The notes under the pieces are model-generated. The model saw only the letters and a list, made by a program, of their open reading frames with translations. It was not told where the DNA came from and made no database searches. The translations under genes were made by a program, and so were the position numbers. Positions 1-7,401 of a stretch of 37,335 nucleotides of DNA are shown here, in pieces; position 1 is the stretch's first letter, and every line of letters starts with the position of its first letter. Where the stretch lies: positions 1 through 37,335 of the forward strand of contig CAAEAE010000055.1 in the NCBI GenBank assembly GCA_900753715.1, written 5' to 3'. This DNA comes from an uncultured Roseburia sp. GTDB lineage: Bacteria; Bacillota_A; Clostridia; Lachnospirales; Lachnospiraceae.

Positions 1-1
1 C

Positions 2-946
2 ACACTTGTGGATTATGGATTCCGCCTCCCTTCGGCAAAGGATAACCGCCCGTTAAATTTTGAAGAGTTTGAGCAGCACATTGACCAGATGTTATTTGTT
101 TCCGCGACACCGAATGTGTATGAGGGAGAGCATGAGCTGCTGCGGGTAGAGCAGATTATCCGTCCGACGGGATTACTTGACCCGAAGGTGGAAGTACGCC
201 CGGTGGAAGGACAGATTGATGACCTGCTCGGAGAGGTCAACCATGAGATTGCGGCACATCATAAGGTGCTCATTACGACACTGACGAAGAAGATGGCGGA
301 GGACTTGACTGACTATATGCGGGAGGTTGGCGTCCGGGTGAAATATCTGCACTCGGATATCGACACCCTGGAACGGGCGGAGATTATCCGGGATTTGCGT
401 CTGGATGTTTTTGATGTGCTTGTTGGAATCAACCTTTTGCGTGAGGGACTTGATATACCGGAGATTACACTTGTAGCGATTCTGGATGCAGATAAAGAAG
501 GATTCCTGCGCTCAGAGACGTCACTGATTCAGACGATTGGACGTGCGGCGCGAAACAGCGAGGGACACGTCATCATGTATGCTGACCGTATGACAGATTC
601 CATGCAGCGCGCTATCAGCGAGACGGAACGCCGTCGTAGTTTACAGGAGGCATATAATAAAGAACACGGCATCACGCCGAAGACCATTCAGAAGGCGGTG
701 CGGGAATTAATCAGCGTCTCGAAGAAGGTTGCAGCGGAAGAATTGAACTTTAAGCGTGATCCGGAGGCAATGGATGCGGCAGAACTGGCCAAGCTGATTG
801 CAGATATCCAGAAGAAGATGCAGAAAGCGGCGGCAGACCTTAACTTTGAGGCGGCTGCCGAGTACAGAGACAAGATGATTGAGCTGAAGAATATGCTGCG
901 TGATTTAGACGATGACGGGGCAGCAGGGAAACGGCGCAAGAAGTGA
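2..946 (+). CDS. uvrB: UvrB, excinuclease ABC subunit B (C-terminal part, 5' truncated by window edge)
   Basis: This is the C-terminal part (about 314 residues) of the DNA-damage helicase/verification subunit of the UvrABC nucleotide excision repair complex. The reading frame is already open at the window edge and begins [17 protein letters not shown], a UvrB core sequence, so the GTG at 8 is not the real start. Helicase motifs V and VI are visible as [13 protein letters not shown] and [12 protein letters not shown]. The C-terminal UVR motif, which contacts UvrA and UvrC, is seen in [13 protein letters not shown] through [16 protein letters not shown] basic tail (GKRRKK) precedes the stop. 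The gene ends 7 bases before uvrA, whose ribosome site overlaps the uvrB stop, so the two are probably one transcript. Identity is secure; only the N-terminal half (Walker A, beta-hairpin) is out of view. Confidence 0.97.
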   Translation, partial: TLVDYGFRLPSAKDNRPLNFEEFEQHIDQMLFVSATPNVYEGEHELLRVEQIIRPTGLLDPKVEVRPVEGQIDDLLGEVNHEIAAHHKVLITTLTKKMAEDLTDYMREVGVRVKYLHSDIDTLERAEIIRDLRLDVFDVLVGINLLREGLDIPEITLVAILDADKEGFLRSETSLIQTIGRAARNSEGHVIMYADRMTDSMQRAISETERRRSLQEAYNKEHGITPKTIQKAVRELISVSKKVAAEELNFKRDPEAMDAAELAKLIADIQKKMQKAAADLNFEAAAEYRDKMIELKNMLRDLDDDGAAGKRRKK

Positions 947-953
947 GGAAATT

Positions 954-3794
954 ATGAAGAAAGAAGAGATAAAATATATAAAAATCCGGGGTGCAAAAGA
1001 GCATAACCTCAAGAATATTGATGTGGACATCCCGAGAGATTCATTCGTAGTTCTGACAGGACTTTCCGGTTCCGGAAAATCCTCTCTGGCATTTGATACC
1101 ATTTATGCAGAGGGACAGAGACGTTATATGGAGTCGCTTTCCTCTTATGCAAGACAGTTCTTGGGACAGATGGAGAAGCCGAATGTCGATAAGATAGAGG
1201 GATTGTCTCCGGCAATTTCGATTGACCAGAAGTCCACGAACCGCAATCCAAGGTCAACCGTTGGAACGGTCACGGAAATCTATGACTATTTCCGGCTTCT
1301 CTATGCGCGTGTGGGTGTTCCGCATTGCCCGAAGTGCGGCAGAGAGATTAAACGCCAGTCGGTGGATCAGATGGTCGACCAGATTCTGACACTGCCGGAA
1401 CGCACGAAAATCCAGCTCCTTGCTCCTGTCGTGCGGGGAAGAAAGGGAGAGCACGTCAAGCTGTTTGAACAGGCAAAGCGCAGCGGCTATGTGCGTGTAA
1501 TCGTAGACGGCAGTATGTATGAGCTGACAGAAGAAATCAAGCTCGACAAGAACAAAAAGCATAATATTGAGATTGTCGTAGACCGTCTGATGGTAAAAGA
1601 AGGCATTGAGAAGCGTCTGACAGATTCGATTGAAAATGTGTTAGAGCTTTCCGGCGGACTGGTCGTTGTGGACGTGATAGACGGGGAGCGGATTCAGTTT
1701 TCCGACAGCTTCGCCTGTCCGGACTGCGGAATCAGCATTGATGAAATCGAGCCGCGCAGCTTTTCCTTCAACAATCCGTTTGGTGCCTGCCCGACGTGTT
1801 TTGGACTCGGTTATAAAATGGAATTTGATGAGGATTTGATGATTCCGGATAAGAGCCTCAGTATCAACGAAGGGGCAATCCAGGTGATGGGATGGCAGTC
1901 CTGCACAGACCCTTCGAGCTTTACCTATGCAATCTTAAAGGCATTGATGGAAGAGTACCACTTTGATTTGGACACGCCGTTTGAAGACTATCCGAAGGAT
2001 ATCCAGAACGTGATTCTAAACGGAACAGATGGAAAGGTGTTAAAGGTCCGCTATAAGGGTATGCGCGGGGAGGGTGTCTATGACGTTGCGTTTGAGGGAC
2101 TGATCCGCAATGTACAGCGCAAATACCGCGAGACCGGTTCGGATGTCATGAAGCAGGAATACGAGCAGTTCATGCGGATTACGCCGTGTGAAGACTGTAA
2201 GGGACAGCGTCTGAAAAAGGAATCCCTCGCGGTGACGGTTGCGGGCAAAAATATTTACGAGATGACCTCGATGTCTGTCAAAAATCTGAATGCCTTTATT
2301 CAGAATATGGAATTGAGCAACCAGCAGCATCTGATTGGAGACCAGATTTTAAAGGAAATCCGGGCAAGAGTCGGCTTCTTAAATGAAGTCGGACTGGATT
2401 ATCTGTCATTGTCGAGAGCAACGGCAACGCTTTCCGGCGGGGAGGCACAGCGTATCCGTCTGGCAACCCAGATTGGTTCGGGCTTAGTCGGTGTGGCGTA
2501 TATTCTCGATGAGCCGTCCATCGGTCTGCACCAGAGAGATAATGATAAGCTGTTAAATGCGCTGAAGAATTTAAAAGACCTTGGAAATACGCTGATTGTA
2601 GTAGAACATGACGAAGATACCATGTTAGCGGCGGACTATATTGTGGATATCGGACCCGGCGCCGGCTCTCACGGTGGAGAAGTGGTAGCGTGCGGAACCG
2701 CCGAAGAAATCATGAAATGCGAGAAATCTATCACCGGTGCCTACTTAAGTGGCAGAATTCAGATTCCGGTGCCAGGGGAGCGCCGTAAGCCGACAGGTTA
2801 TATTACGGTAAAAGGAGCCAGGGAGAACAATCTTAAGAACATTGACGTGGAGATTCCGCTTGGGGTCATGACCTGTATCACCGGTGTTTCCGGTTCCGGA
2901 AAGAGTTCGCTCACAAATGAAATCCTCTATAAGCATCTGGCGAGAACCTTAAACCGTGCGCGGTGCATTCCGGGAGAGCATGATGCGATTCTTGGATTAG
3001 AGCAGCTTGACAAGGTCATTGACATTGACCAGTCACCAATCGGAAGGACACCACGTTCCAATCCGGCAACGTATACGGGCGTATTTGATATGATTCGTGA
3101 TTTGTTTGCCGCTACCCCGGATGCGAAGGCACGCGGCTATAAGAAGGGCAGATTCAGCTTTAATGTGAAGGGCGGACGCTGTGAAGCCTGCTCCGGAGAC
3201 GGAATCCTAAAGATTGAGATGCATTTCCTGCCGGATGTGTATGTGCCGTGCGAAGTCTGTGAGGGCAAGCGCTATAACAGAGAGACACTGGAAGTAAAAT
3301 ATAAAGGAAAAAGCATCTATGATGTGTTAGATATGACCGTGGAGGAGGCACTTGAGTTCTTTAAGAATGTGCCGAGTATCCACCGCAAGATTCAGACCCT
3401 TTATGATGTGGGATTATCCTATGTCAAGTTAGGGCAGCCGTCCACGGAGCTTTCCGGAGGAGAGGCACAGCGAATCAAACTTGCAACAGAATTGAGTAAG
3501 CGCAGCACAGGAAAGACCATCTATATTCTCGATGAGCCGACTACCGGACTGCATTTTGCAGATGTGCATAAGCTGATTGAAATTCTGCACCGGCTGTCAG
3601 AGGGCGGCAATACGGTGGTTGTCATTGAGCATAATCTTGATGTCATCAAAACCGCAGACTATATCATTGATATGGGACCGGAAGGCGGAGAAGGTGGTGG
3701 AACCGTGATTGCACAGGGAACACCCGAGGAGATTGTGAAGGTAAAGAAATCCTACACCGGACAGTTCCTAAAGAAATATCTGAAAAAGAAATAA
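954..3794 (+). CDS. uvrA: UvrA, excinuclease ABC subunit A
   Basis: This is the DNA-damage recognition ATPase of nucleotide excision repair, 946 residues, close to the usual family length. It has two ABC ATPase halves: Walker A motifs GLSGSGKS near residue 36 and GVSGSGKSS near 644, and ABC signatures [12 protein letters not shown] near 493 and [12 protein letters not shown] near 833. Cysteine pairs for zinc are visible near residues 125 (CPKC), 255 (CPDC), about 279 (CPTC) and 743 (CEAC, with CEVC following). The start was placed at the ATG at 954 because GAGGAA lies just upstream, overlapping the uvrB stop. An in-frame ATG at 912 lies inside uvrB and lacks a comparable ribosome site. A strong terminator follows the gene. 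Confidence 0.98.
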   Translation: MKKEEIKYIKIRGAKEHNLKNIDVDIPRDSFVVLTGLSGSGKSSLAFDTIYAEGQRRYMESLSSYARQFLGQMEKPNVDKIEGLSPAISIDQKSTNRNPRSTVGTVTEIYDYFRLLYARVGVPHCPKCGREIKRQSVDQMVDQILTLPERTKIQLLAPVVRGRKGEHVKLFEQAKRSGYVRVIVDGSMYELTEEIKLDKNKKHNIEIVVDRLMVKEGIEKRLTDSIENVLELSGGLVVVDVIDGERIQFSDSFACPDCGISIDEIEPRSFSFNNPFGACPTCFGLGYKMEFDEDLMIPDKSLSINEGAIQVMGWQSCTDPSSFTYAILKALMEEYHFDLDTPFEDYPKDIQNVILNGTDGKVLKVRYKGMRGEGVYDVAFEGLIRNVQRKYRETGSDVMKQEYEQFMRITPCEDCKGQRLKKESLAVTVAGKNIYEMTSMSVKNLNAFIQNMELSNQQHLIGDQILKEIRARVGFLNEVGLDYLSLSRATATLSGGEAQRIRLATQIGSGLVGVAYILDEPSIGLHQRDNDKLLNALKNLKDLGNTLIVVEHDEDTMLAADYIVDIGPGAGSHGGEVVACGTAEEIMKCEKSITGAYLSGRIQIPVPGERRKPTGYITVKGARENNLKNIDVEIPLGVMTCITGVSGSGKSSLTNEILYKHLARTLNRARCIPGEHDAILGLEQLDKVIDIDQSPIGRTPRSNPATYTGVFDMIRDLFAATPDAKARGYKKGRFSFNVKGGRCEACSGDGILKIEMHFLPDVYVPCEVCEGKRYNRETLEVKYKGKSIYDVLDMTVEEALEFFKNVPSIHRKIQTLYDVGLSYVKLGQPSTELSGGEAQRIKLATELSKRSTGKTIYILDEPTTGLHFADVHKLIEILHRLSEGGNTVVVIEHNLDVIKTADYIIDMGPEGGEGGGTVIAQGTPEEIVKVKKSYTGQFLKKYLKKK

Positions 3795-3812
3795 GATGCG
3801 TGCAAAACATAA

Positions 3813-3851
3813 CAGAAAAACAGGTTTCCAAATTGGAAACCTGTTTTTCTG
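3813..3851 (+). terminator. Intrinsic terminator after uvrA
   Basis: A 17-bp perfect inverted repeat (arms 3813-3829 and 3835-3851, 5-base loop AAATT) begins with CAGAAAAACAGG and ends with CCTGTTTTTCTG. The A-rich left arm and T-rich right arm mean it could terminate transcription from either side. It closes the uvrBA unit. Confidence 0.85.
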
Positions 3852-3883
3852 TTGTGTGCAAGGATATATTTTTATTTATGAAA

Positions 3884-3987
3884 ACCGCGGATGCGGTCTG
3901 TTTCGGGGAGTACTCCCCGAATCCCTTGCGGAATCCGGGAAGCATGAGTTATGAAAAATTATATTAGCCGTCCGAAATGCACCGGAC
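3884..3987. other. Structured intergenic segment with three short hairpins
   Basis: No gene is visible between 3852 and 4258. This part contains ACCGC-GGAT-GCGGT (3884-3897), a perfect 16-base palindrome CGGGGAGTACTCCCCG (3904-3919) and GTCCG-(8 bases)-CGGAC (3970-3987). The concentration of GC-rich hairpins contrasts with the AT-rich sequence either side. It could be a structured RNA on either strand, a protein-binding palindrome or a small dispersed repeat. I do not recognise a known RNA family. Confidence 0.45.
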
Positions 3988-4103
3988 ACATCAGCTAGTA
4001 CTCTTATAATATAATTTGGGAATGTGACCATTATGTGATGAAAAAATGAAAAGTGAAGAAAATCTTATTTTTTTCAGAAAACGAAAATAACAGAAAAAAA
4101 AAC

Positions 4104-4132
4104 TTGGAAAAATCCCAGTTTTTGTATATAAT
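4104..4132 (+). promoter_or_regulatory. Sigma-A promoter for mbl
   Basis: TTGGAA (4104-4109) and a perfect TATAAT (4127-4132) are separated by 17 bases, in an AT-rich context with an A-tract just upstream of the -35. The predicted transcript starts near 4139, giving a leader of about 120 bases before mbl. Confidence 0.75.
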
Positions 4133-4168
4133 GAGACTGCGTATGCAAAAATATGATTAAATGCGTTT

Positions 4169-4203
4169 CTATGTCCATTCGGACATGGAAATAATTTCCA
4201 TAG
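4169..4203 (+). other. Inverted repeats in the mbl 5' leader
   Basis: Two adjacent hairpins share two bases: ATGTCC-ATTC-GGACAT (4171-4186) and ATGGAAA-TAA-TTTCCAT (4185-4201). An outer CTATG (4169-4173) can also pair with CATAG (4199-4203). They sit downstream of the predicted transcription start and about 55 bases before the mbl start codon, so they would be in the mRNA leader. There is no U-tract, so this is not a plain terminator. Confidence 0.4.
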
Positions 4204-4258
4204 ATTTGATAGTAGAAGATTAGAGACAAATGTCAGAAACAGAAAGGGGAAAAAGAAA

Positions 4259-5254
4259 ATGATGGGCACAGACATCGGAATTGATCTGGGAACCGCCAGC
4301 ATATTAGTTTATATCAAAGGAAAAGGTGTGGTATTAAAGGAGCCGTCTGTAGTGGCATTCGACCGTGATACCAATAAGATAAAAGCAATCGGAGAGGAAG
4401 CACGTCTGATGCTTGGAAGAACGCCGGGAAATATCGTGGCAGTACGTCCGCTGCGTCAGGGAGTTATTTCTGACTATACTGTTACAGAGAAGATGATTAA
4501 GTACTTTATCCAGAAAGCGCTTGGCAAAAAGACATTCCGCAAGCCGAGAATCAGCGTCTGCGTACCGAGCGGTGTTACTGAGGTGGAGAAGAAGGCAGTA
4601 GAGGATGCAACTTATCAGGCAGGTGCCAGAGAAGTTGCAATTATCGAGGAACCGATTGCAGCAGCCATCGGAGCCGGAATTGATATTTCAAGACCGTGCG
4701 GAAATATGATTGTAGATATCGGTGGCGGTACAGCGGATATCGCAGTGATTTCTCTGGGAGGTTCTGTTGTCAGCACCTCTATTAAGATTGCCGGTGATGA
4801 TTTTGACGAGGCAATCGTCCGTTATATGAGAAAGAAGCACAATCTTCTGATTGGTGAACGCACCGCAGAGGATATCAAGATTAAAATCGGAACCTGTTTC
4901 CCGCTTGCACAGAACGAAACTATGGATGTAAGGGGAAGAAACCTTGTGACAGGACTTCCGAAGACCGTTACCGTATCTTCCGAGGAGACGGAAGAAGCGC
5001 TTCGTGAGCCGACCCTTCAGATTGTGGAGGCAGTACATTCCGTATTGGAGAAGACGCCGCCAGAGCTGGCAGCCGATGTTGCGGACCGCGGAATCGTTCT
5101 TACCGGAGGTGGTGCATTGCTTCGCGGATTAGAGGAACTGATTGAAGACCGTACCGGAATCAACACCATGACCGCAGATGAGCCGATGACCTGTGTGGCA
5201 ATTGGAACCGGAAAATTTGTAGAATTTTTAGCCGGAAAGCGTGATGACGATTAA
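4259..5254 (+). CDS. mbl: MreB/Mbl-family actin-like cell-shape protein
   Basis: This is a bacterial actin homologue that polymerises along the membrane and guides side-wall peptidoglycan synthesis. It has 331 residues, typical of the family. The actin fold motifs are visible: phosphate-1 GIDLGTASILVYIKGKG at the N-terminus, EEPIAAAIGAG, phosphate-2 DIGGGTADIAVI (D153) and the adenosine motif GGGALLRGL near the C-terminus. The ribosome site AAGGGGA is 8 bases before the ATG at 4259; a second ATG follows directly. It is assigned as Mbl rather than MreB because two FlgG-like genes follow, as in the Bacillus subtilis order mbl-flhO-flhP. The mreC-mreD genes that usually accompany mreB are absent, and so is the spoIIID that precedes mbl in Bacillus. 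The paralogue assignment rests on context, not on a diagnostic residue. Confidence 0.9.
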   Translation: MMGTDIGIDLGTASILVYIKGKGVVLKEPSVVAFDRDTNKIKAIGEEARLMLGRTPGNIVAVRPLRQGVISDYTVTEKMIKYFIQKALGKKTFRKPRISVCVPSGVTEVEKKAVEDATYQAGAREVAIIEEPIAAAIGAGIDISRPCGNMIVDIGGGTADIAVISLGGSVVSTSIKIAGDDFDEAIVRYMRKKHNLLIGERTAEDIKIKIGTCFPLAQNETMDVRGRNLVTGLPKTVTVSSEETEEALREPTLQIVEAVHSVLEKTPPELAADVADRGIVLTGGGALLRGLEELIEDRTGINTMTADEPMTCVAIGTGKFVEFLAGKRDDD

Positions 5255-5278
5255 GAAACCGGTGCTTTGTACCGATAT
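5252..5278 (+). promoter_or_regulatory. Candidate sigma-D (FliA/sigma-28) promoter for the flagellar rod genes
   Basis: TAAG (5252-5255) and ACCGATAT (5271-5278) are separated by exactly 15 bases, against the family consensus TAAA-N15-GCCGATAT (3/4 and 7/8 matches). The -35 element overlaps the mbl stop codon. It lies 25 bases before a strong AAGGAG ribosome site, giving a short leader. In B. subtilis flhO-flhP is a sigma-D target, which fits. Confidence 0.65.
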
Positions 5279-5315
5279 ATATTTAAGTAGATTTCTGCTT
5301 TGAAAGGAGTCATCG

Positions 5316-6116
5316 ATGGTAAAAGGGTTGTATACCGCATGGAGCGGTATGATAAATGAACAGAACAGACTGGATGTTCTTTCCAATAATCTGGCGAATG
5401 CAGATACGAATGGTTATAAGAAAGAGGGAACAACTTCCCAGACGTTTGCGGATGAGCTTGCAATCAAAATCAAGGATACTTCTGCTTACGGGTTAAATCG
5501 TAAATTAGGCGGTATGAGCATGGGAGTTCACATTGGTGAAACCTATACGGATTACAGTATGGGTGGATTTAAGGTGACGGATGGTCAGACCGACTTTGCA
5601 TTGAGTGAAAATGGCTTTTTTGCAATAGAATTCCGGGACAAGGCAGGAAATACTTCTGTGAAGTACACCAGAGACGGTGCATTTGCGATTAATACACAGG
5701 GATATCTTGTAACCAAAGACGGAGATTATGTGCTGAACCGTAATGGCGCCACAAATGGCACTGGCGGAGAGGCAAATTATATCCGGGTTAATCCAAATCT
5801 TCCGATTACGGTTGATGAGACGGGTGCCATCTATCAGAATGATAAACTGGTAGGAACTATCGGGGTTGTGGATTTTGAAGATTACAATTATCTGTCAAAG
5901 TATGGAGAGAATATGTACGACCTGGTGAATGGCGGTGTGCGTGTCGCATCGAATGCCAAAGTGGAGCAGGGAATGATTGAAGGCTCCAATGTCAATGTTG
6001 TTTCCGAGATGGTAGATATGATTACCATTTCGAGAGCTTATCAGGCAGGACAGAAAGTAATTAATACCATGGATGAGTCGCTGAACAAAGCAGTCAACGA
6101 GGTCGGAAGGGTATAA
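5316..6116 (+). CDS. flhO: Flagellar rod/hook-basal body protein, FlgG family (FlhO-like)
   Basis: This is a distal-rod type structural protein of the flagellar axial assembly, exported by the flagellar type III system. It has 266 residues. The N-terminal rod motif is clear (MVKGLYTAWSGM followed by LDVLSNNLANADTNGYK), as is the C-terminal helix (EMVDMITISRAYQAGQKVINTMDE) that packs in the axial coiled-coil layer. The central part matches the FlgG/FlgF beta domain. AAGGAG lies 7 bases before the ATG. It is followed 14 bases later by a second FlgG-like gene, the flhO-flhP arrangement seen after mbl in Bacillus. It probably starts the sigma-D transcript described at 5252-5278. Confidence 0.92.
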   Translation: MVKGLYTAWSGMINEQNRLDVLSNNLANADTNGYKKEGTTSQTFADELAIKIKDTSAYGLNRKLGGMSMGVHIGETYTDYSMGGFKVTDGQTDFALSENGFFAIEFRDKAGNTSVKYTRDGAFAINTQGYLVTKDGDYVLNRNGATNGTGGEANYIRVNPNLPITVDETGAIYQNDKLVGTIGVVDFEDYNYLSKYGENMYDLVNGGVRVASNAKVEQGMIEGSNVNVVSEMVDMITISRAYQAGQKVINTMDESLNKAVNEVGRV

Positions 6117-6130
6117 GGAGGTAGCAGACT

Positions 6131-6946
6131 ATGGTTAGATCGTTATATACAGCAGCAACAGGTATGCGTGCGCAGCAGCAGAATGTGGATAATATTTCTA
6201 ACAATCTTGCAAATGTAAATACCGTTGGATACAAACAGCAGAAGACAGAGTTCAAATCTTTGCTTTATCAAACGATTCAGACGAGAACGACAACTGCAAA
6301 CGGAGAGCAGAAGCCGATTGGTGCACAGGTAGGACTTGGAACCAGAGTTGCATCCAACACGGCAATCTATACACAGGGAACCCCGACAGCGACAGAGAGC
6401 GGCAGTGATTTCGCTATTTCAGGAGAGGGATTTTTTCAGGTGAAGGGAATTGGCAATGAAGTTTATTATACAAGAGCTGGTAATTTTACCTGGGCAGAGG
6501 GTAATAACGGTGTGACACTCTGCACCTCAGACGGATATGAAGTGCTGGATTCCACTGGAAAAGAGATTGTTCTTCCGAAAAATGTCAGCTCAGAGAATGT
6601 CAGAGTTTCCACAACCGGTGCACTTGGTTATCTGACAGCAGCAGGCAATTATGTAGATATGGGACAGACGATTGGTCTGTATCAGTTCAATAATCCGGGA
6701 GGTCTTGAACTGTCCGGTTCCAATCTGTTATCTGTTACAGATGCATCCGGTCCGGCAATGAGCGAGGTAACAACAGCAGGACTTACCCGAAGCAAACTGT
6801 TACAGGGATATCTGGAAAATTCCAATGTAGAAGTTGCGGATGAGATGGTAAACCTGATTATTGCACAGCGTGCTTATCAGTTAAACTCCAAGGCAATTAC
6901 CGTTTCCGATGAAATGTTAGAACAGGCGAACAATCTGAAACGTTAA
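6131..6946 (+). CDS. flhP: Flagellar distal rod protein, FlgG family (FlhP-like)
   Basis: This 271-residue FlgG-family protein is expected to form the distal rod between the basal body and hook. The N-terminus has the canonical flagellar axial motif (MVRSLYTAATGMRAQQQNVD, then ISNNLANVNTVGYKQQ). The C-terminus has LENSNVEVADEMVNLIIAQRAYQ, the typical FlgG ending. The FlgG-type middle motif SGEGFFQVKG is present. AAGGAGG overlaps the end of the preceding gene's stop region and is well spaced from the ATG. It is closer to canonical FlgG than the preceding paralogue, so flgG would be an acceptable symbol; the order after mbl suggests flhP. Confidence 0.92.
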   Translation: MVRSLYTAATGMRAQQQNVDNISNNLANVNTVGYKQQKTEFKSLLYQTIQTRTTTANGEQKPIGAQVGLGTRVASNTAIYTQGTPTATESGSDFAISGEGFFQVKGIGNEVYYTRAGNFTWAEGNNGVTLCTSDGYEVLDSTGKEIVLPKNVSSENVRVSTTGALGYLTAAGNYVDMGQTIGLYQFNNPGGLELSGSNLLSVTDASGPAMSEVTTAGLTRSKLLQGYLENSNVEVADEMVNLIIAQRAYQLNSKAITVSDEMLEQANNLKR

Positions 6947-6982
6947 TGTGATTGTCAGCTGAAATGAGAGTGAGGGAAAATC

Positions 6983-7333
6983 ATGGACGCAATCAGTTCT
7001 ATGTTAAATACAAATGCATCAAATGCGCTTGACGAATATAATACCAGCAGGATTCAGGGAAGCTTAAACAGTGTGTCCTCTGACTCTACCGAAGAGGAAC
7101 TGTTAGAGACCTGCAAGGACTTTACTTCCTATTTCGTGGAAGAGGTATTAAAAGAAGTAAAAGAAAATATGATACCGGAAGATGAGGATGAAGATTCCAC
7201 AACATCGATGCTGACCGATTATCATATGGACAGCGTTATCGAACTTATGGCGGATAAAGTGACAGATGAGGTCGGTGACAGCTTCGTCCAGCAGCTCTAT
7301 GAACAGATGAAGCGAAATTATAATATTGATTAA
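6983..7333 (+). CDS. Rod-binding protein, FlgJ N-terminal domain type
   Basis: This 116-residue acidic protein matches the rod-binding domain found at the N-terminus of FlgJ, which caps or scaffolds the growing flagellar rod. Visible hallmarks are LLETCKDFTSYFVEEVLKEVKENM and the C-terminal helix DSVIELMADKVTDEVGDSFVQQLYEQM. It has no muramidase domain, so another enzyme must open the cell wall. It follows the two FlgG-like genes after 36 bases with a GAGGGAAAA ribosome site, and a terminator follows. Placement with rod proteins supports the call; the sequence alone is moderately diagnostic. Confidence 0.8.
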   Translation: MDAISSMLNTNASNALDEYNTSRIQGSLNSVSSDSTEEELLETCKDFTSYFVEEVLKEVKENMIPEDEDEDSTTSMLTDYHMDSVIELMADKVTDEVGDSFVQQLYEQMKRNYNID

Positions 7334-7345
7334 TAGAACGGAAAG

Positions 7346-7374
7346 AAAAAACCTTGAGCAATCAAGGTTTTTTT
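7346..7374 (+). terminator. Intrinsic terminator after the flagellar rod genes
   Basis: The stem AAAAAACCTTGA / TCAAGGTTTTTT closes a GCAA tetraloop (7358-7361), and the T-run extends to 7374. It separates the mbl/flagellar unit from recD2. Confidence 0.88.
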
Positions 7375-7401
7375 GCTCTATAGCAAATTTGGGGGAGAGA
7401 C

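Noticed and set aside
912..953. Upstream in-frame ATG as the uvrA start
   Set aside because: It would add 14 residues from inside uvrB and lacks a ribosome site, whereas the ATG at 954 follows GAGGAA.
7354..7384. Possible recD2 promoter within the preceding terminator (TTGAGC ... TATAGC)
   Set aside because: The spacing is 19 bases and both hexamers are poor; the -35 would lie in the terminator stem. Read-through is equally likely.
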